Positions 16,756-24,000 of a stretch of DNA of 64,000 nucleotides are shown here, one piece after another. Each line of letters starts with the position of its first letter. Positions within the stretch are counted from its first letter, which is position 1. Source of the DNA: Streptomyces sp. NA02950 (GTDB lineage: Bacteria; Actinomycetota; Actinomycetes; Streptomycetales; Streptomycetaceae); the NCBI RefSeq assembly GCF_013364155.1, contig NZ_CP054916.1, positions 9,392,001 to 9,456,000 of the forward strand, read 5' to 3'. A model generated the notes under the pieces. It was not told the DNA's origin, searched no databases, and saw nothing but the letters and a program-made list of their open reading frames with translations. The position numbers and the translations under genes are program-made.

Positions 16756-17823
16756 TCAAGAAGAGATTTCCACCTTGCTGTGGTCGCCGAGAACAAGACG
16801 ATGGGCATGCGGGACGGGCGGGGCTTGACTGACCTCGACGCTGCGTCCGATCAGGGACGCATGGACTCTGCGTACTTCCTTGATCGAGGCATCGCGCAGC
16901 ACGATGGAGAACTCGATCTCGCTGTCCTCAATGCGGCACCCTTCGGAGATTGATGTGTAGGGACCGATGTAAGAATCGACCACGACGGTGTCGGTTCCGA
17001 TTATTGCCGGTCCTACGACGCGTGAACGGCGCACCCTGGCGCCCTCAGCTATCTCTACCCGGCCGATGATCTCGCTGACTTCGTCTACGTCACCTTGGAT
17101 GCGTGGCTCGATCTCCTCCAGCACTGATCGGTTGACCTCCAGCATGTCGATGACGTTGCCCGTGTCCTTCCAGTAACCAGTGATCGTCGTCGAGCGCACA
17201 TCCTTGCGCTGCTCGACCAGCCACTGGATGGCGTGGGTGATCTCTAACTCCCCACGCCAGGAAACGTCGATGGAGCGCACCGCCTCGTGGATCGCGACGG
17301 TGAAGAAGTAGACGCCGACGAGCGCGAGGTCGCTCTTGGGTTCCTTTGGCTTCTCCACCAGGCTCGTCAGGCGGCCCTTGCCATCCAGTTCGGCCACACC
17401 GAAGGCTGTGGGATCGGGCACGCGGGTCAGCAGTATCTGGGCATCAGGGCGCTCAGTACGGAACTTGTCCACGAGACCGGTGATACCGCCCACGATGAAA
17501 TTGTCACCCAAGTACAATACAAAGTCTTCGCTTCCAAGGAAATCCCGCGCGACCAGCACTGCATGCGCAATACCCAGCGGAACTTCCTGTATGATATAGG
17601 TTGCCTCGATGCCGAATTTCGAGCCATCCCCCACCGACTGCTCAATCTCAGTGTCGATGCCGCTGACGATGATGCCCACATCGGTGATGCCGGCCTGGGC
17701 GATGGCCTCAAGACCATAGAAGAGCACAGGCTTATTGGCTACGGGAACCAATTGCTTGGCTGAGGTGTGTGTGATCGGCCGAAGCCGTGTGCCCGCACCC
17801 CCACACAGGACGAGAGCCCTCAT
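16756..17823 (-). CDS. rmlA: Glucose-1-phosphate thymidylyltransferase, long form
   Basis: 355 residues, the long antibiotic-cluster form (StrD/RfbA-long) with an N-terminal nucleotidyltransferase and a C-terminal left-handed beta-helix. It begins ALVLCGGAGTRLRPIT followed by KQLVPVANKP, and has LYLGDNFIVGG, LVEKPKEP and YWKDTGNV in family positions. The last ~100 residues show hexapeptide repeats (RVEIAEGARVRRSRVVG). It makes dTDP-glucose from dTTP and glucose-1-phosphate. Its stop codon abuts the right end of the TnpB element. The base composition is lower in GC than the flanking megasynthases. Confidence 0.94.
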   Translation of the reverse strand: MRALVLCGGAGTRLRPITHTSAKQLVPVANKPVLFYGLEAIAQAGITDVGIIVSGIDTEIEQSVGDGSKFGIEATYIIQEVPLGIAHAVLVARDFLGSEDFVLYLGDNFIVGGITGLVDKFRTERPDAQILLTRVPDPTAFGVAELDGKGRLTSLVEKPKEPKSDLALVGVYFFTVAIHEAVRSIDVSWRGELEITHAIQWLVEQRKDVRSTTITGYWKDTGNVIDMLEVNRSVLEEIEPRIQGDVDEVSEIIGRVEIAEGARVRRSRVVGPAIIGTDTVVVDSYIGPYTSISEGCRIEDSEIEFSIVLRDASIKEVRRVHASLIGRSVEVSQAPPVPHAHRLVLGDHSKVEISS

Positions 17824-17934
17824 ATGCCCTCCTTCTCAGGCGAACCGCTCCGGCGACGCAGGCAATGCTCTCGGCTGGTAACGCAGTACGAGCCGCTTCA
17901 GCAGCCCTGCTGAGGTTGAAAAGGGCACACTGTG

Positions 17935-18540
17935 TCAAAGCGCTTCACGAGTACGTAGCATGTCATCGAGCGCCACGCATTCGGCGTAGGAGGGCAACAG
18001 GCCCTGGCGTTCAGCTTCAACCATGCTCGGCGCCGCTGCATCTTTGTCCGAGAGTAGAGGCTCTATCGACTCGGGCCAGGCGATGGCCAATTCAGGATCC
18101 AACGGGTTGGTGCCATGTTCGCGCTGCGGGGCGTAGCTCTCGGAACACAGGTAGATCACCATCGCATCGTCGGTGAGTGCCATGAAGGCGTGACCGAGGC
18201 CTTCGCTGAGGTATACGGCGCGGTGATTGTGATCATCTAGACGTACCGAGTTCCACTGCTTATACGTCGGCGAACCGGTTCGCACATCGACGATCACATC
18301 CAGTACTGCTCCGCGAAGACACTTGACGTACTTGGCTTGGCCCGGCGGAACGTTGGCGAAGTGGATACCGCGCAGCGTGCCACGCTTGGAGACAGAGCAG
18401 TTAGCCTGAGCCAGGCTCAGTTGGTATCCGACAGCTTCACGGAATTCCGGTCCGCGGAACCACTCGTGGAAGTTTCCTCGGCTGTCCGAGAGGACGTTCG
18501 GTTCCACCATCCAAGCCCCTGAGATCGCCAACGGCGTCAT
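17935..18540 (-). CDS. rmlC: dTDP-4-dehydrorhamnose 3,5-epimerase family protein
   Basis: A 201-residue cupin-type epimerase. The family signature RGTLRGIHF carries the catalytic His; then come KYVKCLRGAVLDVIVDVRTGSPTY and YLSEGLGHAFMAL. AAAGGA precedes the ATG by about nine bases. The start codon overlaps a TGA that ends a short unannotated frame (see 18537-18710), which suggests a lost upstream partner. With rmlA and rmlB it would give dTDP-4-keto-rhamnose, or a 3- or 5-epimer if it is a monofunctional variant. No rmlD (4-ketoreductase) is seen in the window. Confidence 0.92.
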   Translation of the reverse strand: MTPLAISGAWMVEPNVLSDSRGNFHEWFRGPEFREAVGYQLSLAQANCSVSKRGTLRGIHFANVPPGQAKYVKCLRGAVLDVIVDVRTGSPTYKQWNSVRLDDHNHRAVYLSEGLGHAFMALTDDAMVIYLCSESYAPQREHGTNPLDPELAIAWPESIEPLLSDKDAAAPSMVEAERQGLLPSYAECVALDDMLRTREAL

Positions 18541-18710
18541 GCAGCCAAATCCTTTCTTGCTCTCGCACCGGTTAGGGGCACCTCCTGGGTGAGGACCAGA
18601 TCCGCGAGCCGGCCGCCGAACTGCTGGAACTGCCCCACGGGCACTTTCGCGGCCTGTACGAGATCCAGGCTGCCCGGTTCGGCCGGACCACCGGCGGCGG
18701 GCGGGGAACG
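18537..18710 (-). pseudogene. Orphan C-terminal coding relic upstream of rmlC
   Basis: The frame ending at the TGA that overlaps the rmlC start reads as convincing protein: LDLVQAAKVPVGQFQQFG then GRLADLVLTQEVPLTG and a short basic tail. Upstream it fades into a Pro/Ala/Gly-rich stretch that runs into the end of the A-T gene. There is no plausible start codon with a ribosome site. The stop/start overlap is typical of a real operon partner, so this is most likely the 3' end of a truncated gene once co-translated with rmlC. The family is not recognised. Confidence 0.5.
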
Positions 18711-18771
18711 CGAGCCCGCCGCCGGTGGAGGCTGACCGTCTCTGACACGGCGGGTTCCTGCGCTGCTGCGT

Positions 18772-20673
18772 TCAGTTGCCGAGCGAATTCACCGGCGCCT
18801 GCTGCACCAGCGAGTCGATCCGTGCGGCCATCTGGTCCAGTTGCGGGCACTCGTAGAAGGAGTTCAGCGGGACGTCGACGCCGAAGCCCGCCTTGATGGC
18901 GTCGCGGACCCGCGGCACGGTCAGGGAGTCACCGCCGAGGGCGAAGAAATCCGCGTCCTCGGCCTGCGGCTGCACGGTGAGGACCTGCGACCAGATGAGG
19001 GCCAGTTGCTGCGCGGTCGCACCGCCGACGGCGGCGTCGCCCGGGGCGGAGCCCGTACTCTCGGGCGTCACGTCGGGCAGCTGCTTCCGGTCGATCTTCC
19101 CGGACGCCGTCAGCGGCATCCGGTCGAGCACGACGACTCGGGACGGCACCATGTTCTTCGGCAGCCGCTGCGCGAGCGTGGTCCTGAGCCGGTCCGACGA
19201 CACCTCGGCGCCGGCGCCGGCCTGCACGTAGGCCACCAGCTGGTGCCGTCCCTCGTCGACCTCCCGTGCTACGACTCCGGCGTGCACGACACCCGGCACG
19301 TTGAGCAGGACGGCCTCGACCTCGCCGAGCTCCACCCGTACGCCCCGGATCTTGACCTGGTGGTCCATCCGCCGGTGGAAGACCAGCTCGCCGTCTGCTG
19401 TCCTGCGAGCCAGATCGCCCGTGCGGTAGATCCTGACCCCGGGTTCGCCCTGCGGGTCCGGGAAGAAGACCGCGTCGGTCAACTCGGGGTTGTTGAGGTA
19501 GCCGGGCGCGAGGAACCGGCTGCGCACCCACACCTCGCCCAGCTCGCCGTCGGCGACCTTGTCGCCGTTGCCGTCGCGCAGCACCACCTCCCGGCCCGGG
19601 AGGGCACGGCCCACCGGCACCGTGGACGCCTTCTCGTCGTCCGTGGTGACACGGTGGCACGTGGCCAGGATGTTCTCGGTCTGGCCGTACATGTTGTAGA
19701 TGTCGGCCCGGGGGAAGGCCGCGCGCATCTTCGCCACCAGTGCCGGCCGCAGTTCCTCGCCGGAGACGGTGAGCGCCCGCACCTGGTCGAGTGCGGCCCC
19801 GCCGACGCTGTCCAGGGCGTCGACCAGGGCGCGGTAGATACTGGGCGCACTCGCCATGTGGGTCACTCCGTGGCGGCGGACCCACTCCACGACTTCGCGC
19901 ACGTCCGACTTGACCTCGGGGGGCGGCATGATCAGGGTCGCGCCGCTCCGGGTGGCGGAGAAGATCTCCACGCAGGCCGCGTCGTAGGTGAACTGCGCCA
20001 GCTGCAGCTGCTTCGCACCCGGGGCGAGGCCGACCTCGTCGGCGTACCACTCGGTGAGCTGGTCTATGTTGCCCAACGTCAGGACGATGCCCTTGGGGGC
20101 CCCGGTCGAGCCGGAGGTGTACACCACCGTCGTGGTGTTCGCCGGCAGGGTGGCCGGACCGCGGTCGCGGCTGATGCGCTCGATGAAGATCTCCGAGGAC
20201 TCTCCTGTCCGCAACAGGCCCAGGTTCAGCTCGGCCAGATCGGCGACCAGTTGCTTGCCCCCCTGGCTGCTGTCGGCCAGCAGGTACCTGGCTCCGCAGT
20301 CGCGGACCACGATGCGGTTCCTCGCGGCCGGCTGGTCGCTGTTCAGCCACACGAAGGCGGCGCCGGCCTCCAGCGTGGCGAACATCGCGGCGACCGCGTC
20401 CGGTCCGTGCTCGATGCTGATCACCACGGCGTCGCCGGGACGCAGGCCGACGGAGGCGAGTACGTCCGAGTACCGCGTGACGCGGCGGCGCAGATCGCCG
20501 TAGGTGTGCACGCCATCGGCCGCGATGATCGCCGTACGATCGTCGTCCTCGCGGATCCCGCTCAGATGGGCCAGTGCGCTGGCGCTGTTCGACTGCACGC
20601 TATCGCCCTTCAGTCCGGGGACGAATGCATCCCCTAATTCGGTTGACCACCGTGGAATAGGGTTCGATGGCAA
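18772..20673 (-). CDS. Free-standing NRPS adenylation-thiolation (A-T) protein
   Basis: 633 residues: A domain about 30-520, carrier domain about 550-620 with LGGDSL (phosphopantetheine Ser583). A-domain cores are present: VVYTSGSTGAPKG (A3), NMYGQTE (A5), YRTGDLARR (A7), GKIDRKQL (A10). By alignment to GrsA the pocket residues read about D-A-V-A-T-S-M-L-A-K; Asp235 is kept, so an alpha-amino acid is likely, but I do not recognise the code. There is no C domain. The neighbouring divergent PKS ends in a C domain with no A-T after it, so the two probably form one split module. An alternative start is the GTG at 20598 (AAGG eight bases upstream). Confidence 0.9.
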   Translation of the reverse strand: MPSNPIPRWSTELGDAFVPGLKGDSVQSNSASALAHLSGIREDDDRTAIIAADGVHTYGDLRRRVTRYSDVLASVGLRPGDAVVISIEHGPDAVAAMFATLEAGAAFVWLNSDQPAARNRIVVRDCGARYLLADSSQGGKQLVADLAELNLGLLRTGESSEIFIERISRDRGPATLPANTTTVVYTSGSTGAPKGIVLTLGNIDQLTEWYADEVGLAPGAKQLQLAQFTYDAACVEIFSATRSGATLIMPPPEVKSDVREVVEWVRRHGVTHMASAPSIYRALVDALDSVGGAALDQVRALTVSGEELRPALVAKMRAAFPRADIYNMYGQTENILATCHRVTTDDEKASTVPVGRALPGREVVLRDGNGDKVADGELGEVWVRSRFLAPGYLNNPELTDAVFFPDPQGEPGVRIYRTGDLARRTADGELVFHRRMDHQVKIRGVRVELGEVEAVLLNVPGVVHAGVVAREVDEGRHQLVAYVQAGAGAEVSSDRLRTTLAQRLPKNMVPSRVVVLDRMPLTASGKIDRKQLPDVTPESTGSAPGDAAVGGATAQQLALIWSQVLTVQPQAEDADFFALGGDSLTVPRVRDAIKAGFGVDVPLNSFYECPQLDQMAARIDSLVQQAPVNSLGN

Positions 20674-21009
20674 CTGGAAACCCGCCCCAATCTATGGTCG
20701 ACCCCTATTGCGGTCAAGAAGCCCAGGGAATAGTGCGGTCGCCGGAGGTACTTTCGTCTATTGGTGCGTATACGAAGGTTCGACCGCGGCAGGTCGTTAG
20801 GTGGCGTCTCCTTGACGATTGCCGAAGAAGGTTCATAGCTTGATTGCACTTGCGTGTCGTGCCGAGTGATGGGGCAACGTTGACCGAAATCCTGAGAAAG
20901 CGTTCAGTCGATTCCACAGGCGGCATTTTTCGCGCGCAGGCCGCGCTCCACCACCCCACCGCCGAGGAGTTCACCGAGGTCTGGTCGTTCGGAAGAGGCG
21001 GTACAGGAA
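20674..21009. promoter_or_regulatory. Divergent intergenic region between the A-T and PKS-aminotransferase genes
   Basis: 336 bp, clearly less GC-rich than the coding flanks, separating divergent cluster genes, so promoters for both are expected here. I see an 8-bp palindrome CGTATACG near 20766 and no convincing coding frame. The start of the + gene is ambiguous between 21010 and 21019; AGGAA sits close before both. Confidence 0.5.
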
Positions 21010-24000
21010 ATGGACCCGATGACGGCTGACCGCGATGTCGCGATCATCGGCATGGCATGTCGTTTCCCCGGTGCGGTGAGGACGGCCGAGGACCTCCTGC
21101 GACTGTCGGTCGATGGTGTCGACGCGATCGACGAGGTGCCGGAATCCCGGCAGCTGCGCGGTCTGTACTCGCCCGATCCGACCGAGCCCGGCCGGATCAG
21201 CACGCGGTGGATCGGCTCGATCGACGGGATCGACCGGTTCGACGCGGAGTTCTTCGGCATCACGGCACGGGAAGCCGAGCAGATGGATCCCCAGCAGCGG
21301 ATCCTGCTGGAGACGGCGTACGAGGCGCTGGAACTCGCCGGGGTGCCGCCGACCAGTGGCCAACTGTCCGACGGCGGGGTGTACGTCGGTATCAGCGGCA
21401 GCGACTACGGGCGGCTGCTGGGCCGTCGGATGACCGAACTCGGCGGGCACTTCGTCACCGGACAGGCCAGTTCCGTCGCGGCCAACCGGCTCTCGTACCT
21501 GCTGGACATGAGCGGCCCCAGCATGGCCGTCGACACCGCGTGCTCGTCCTCGCTGGTGGCCGTGCACCTCGCGGTCCGTGCGCTGCGCGAGGGGGACTGC
21601 CCACTGGCGCTGGCCGCCGGCGTCAACCTGGTGCTCGCGCCGGACAACTGGGTGTCCGTGTCCAAGGCGGGAATGATGTCGCCGACCGGACGGTGCCACT
21701 CCTTCGGTGCGGAGGCCGACGGTTTCGTCCGCGCGGACGGCTGCGGGGTGCTGGTGCTCAAGACGCTGGCCCGGGCCAGGCGGGACGGCGACGAGATCCA
21801 CGCGGTGATCCGGGGCAGCGCGATCAACCAGGACGGGGCCAGCAACGGGCTGACCGCCCCCAACGGCCCGGCGCAGGAGGCGGTCATCCGCGCCGCGCTG
21901 GCGGACGCCGGGGTACGGCCCGAAGAGGTCGGCTACGTGGAGGCGCACGGATCCGGCACGCCCCTCGGAGACCCCATCGAGTTCGCCGCGCTCGCCGCGA
22001 CGTACGGCAAGGTGCCGGCCGGAAGCCCGCCCTGCTACGTGGGTTCGGTGAAGTCCAACCTCGGGCACGCCGAGGCGGCCGCGGGAATGGCCGGCATCAT
22101 CCGCCTCGTGACCTGTCTGCGCGCCGGATACGTCCCGGCTTCCCTGCACACCGAGGAACTCAACCCCCGGCTGGCGACGGACGGGACGCGGCTCGCGGTG
22201 GCCCGTCGGACCGCACGCTGGTCCGACGGACCTGATCGCCGGACGGGCGCGGTCAGCTCGTTCGGATTCGGCGGCACGAACGCGCACGTGCTCGTCCAGC
22301 AGGCGGATCCGGTGTCGCACCGATCCCCGGCGCCCGCGCCGACCGGGCTGGTACTGCCCCTGTCGGCCAAGGGCGAGGAGCCGTTGCGGGAGCTGGCGGA
22401 ACGGTATGCGTCCCTGCTGTCCGACGACGGCACGGCGGCGGGGGACCTGTGCTACAGCGCGGCCGCCCGGCGCGCCCACCACCCCGTGCGCGGCGCGTTC
22501 AGCGGACGGGACCGCGCCGAGCTGCGCCGGTCCCTGGAATCGTTCCTGGCGGACGGAGGAGTGCCCGACACGGTGGAGGGGCTCGTCTGGCGCGACACCG
22601 TCTACGTGTGCCCGGGACTGGGGCCGCAGACGAGCGGGCTCGGCTCGGCGCTCCTCTCGGAGCCGACGCTGGTCGAGCACTGCCACCGCTGCTCGGACGC
22701 GTTCGCACCCCTACTGGGTGTGTCCCTGTTCGAGTACCTGAGCCAGGGCGGTCCCGAGGCCGATGAGATCGCGCTGACCCGGACGGACATCGCGCAGGCG
22801 CTGCACTTCACCGTACAGAGCGGGCTCGCCGGACTGTGGTCCTCGTTCGGCCTGCGGCCCGCGGCCGTGATCGGGCACAGCGCGGGCGAACCGGCCGCCG
22901 CGTACGTGTCCGGCATGCTCGACTTCGATGCCGCGGTGGAGCTGGTCGCCGCTCGCGGGTCGGTCATGCAGCACGCCGCCGTCGACGGCCGGATGGTGGC
23001 GGTCTCCGCGGCACCGCAGGAGATCGACGACTTGCTCGCGCGCTGCCCTGACGACATCGTGCTGGCGGTGGACAACGGGCCGCGGAACGTCACGCTGTCC
23101 GGCCCGGCCGAGGCGGTCGAGCAACTGGCCGCCCAGCTCCGGGCGGACGGGCTGCGGGCCCGTCTGCTGTCGATCAGGTTCGGCTCCCACCACCCCGATC
23201 TCGCACCCGCCGGCGAGGAACTCGCCCGCCGTGGCGTCGGTGCCGCGACCGCACCCGGTTCCGTCCCGATGTTCTCCTCGATCACGGGCGCTCTGCTCGA
23301 TTCCGTGCAGATGACCGCCGAGCACTGGGGCCGGGGAGTGATCAACCCGGTTCTCCTCCGGTCCGCCGTGCAGCAGGCCGCCACCGCGGGGTTCGCCAAT
23401 TTCCTGGAGATCAGTCCGCAACAGATGCTGCTCGGCCCGGTGCACACCAGCGCAGCCGCCGTCGGCGTCCGGGCGAGCGTGCTGCACGCGCTCGGTGAGG
23501 GCGACGACGGAGCCGCGTCCGCGCGGGCCGTGCTGCCCGAGCTGTACGTCCGCCGTGCCGAACTCGACTGGCAGGCCGTGTACCCGGACGGGCGCTTCCT
23601 GCCGAGCACGCCGTCCTATCCGTGGCAGGGCCGCCGCTACTGGGCCCTGGACGGCTGGACACACACCACTCTCGCCACTTCCACCATTCCCACTTCCACT
23701 GCCCCCACCACCCCCACCGTCCCCTCTACTCCCACAGCCACCGAACCAGCACAGGAACCGCTCAGGAGGAGCACGTTGGCCGCATCGCAGGAACACGCCC
23801 TGGCGGAGGTGACGGAGGAAATCGCCGCGATCCTCAAGTACCCGAGGGAACGGATCACCCCGCAGTCGTTCTTCCTCGAACTCGGCGCGGACAGCATCCT
23901 GCTGCTCCAACTGGTGAACACCTTGAACAACCGCCACGGTACGTCCTTCAAGGCGACCGACCTGTTCGAGAAGTACCAGTCCGTCGGTGACCTCGCGGAC

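Noticed and set aside
18841..20637. A ~600-codon open frame on the + strand, antisense to the A-T gene
   Set aside because: It is His/Arg/Gly-rich with no domain, and mirrors the high third-position GC of the real A-T gene on the - strand.
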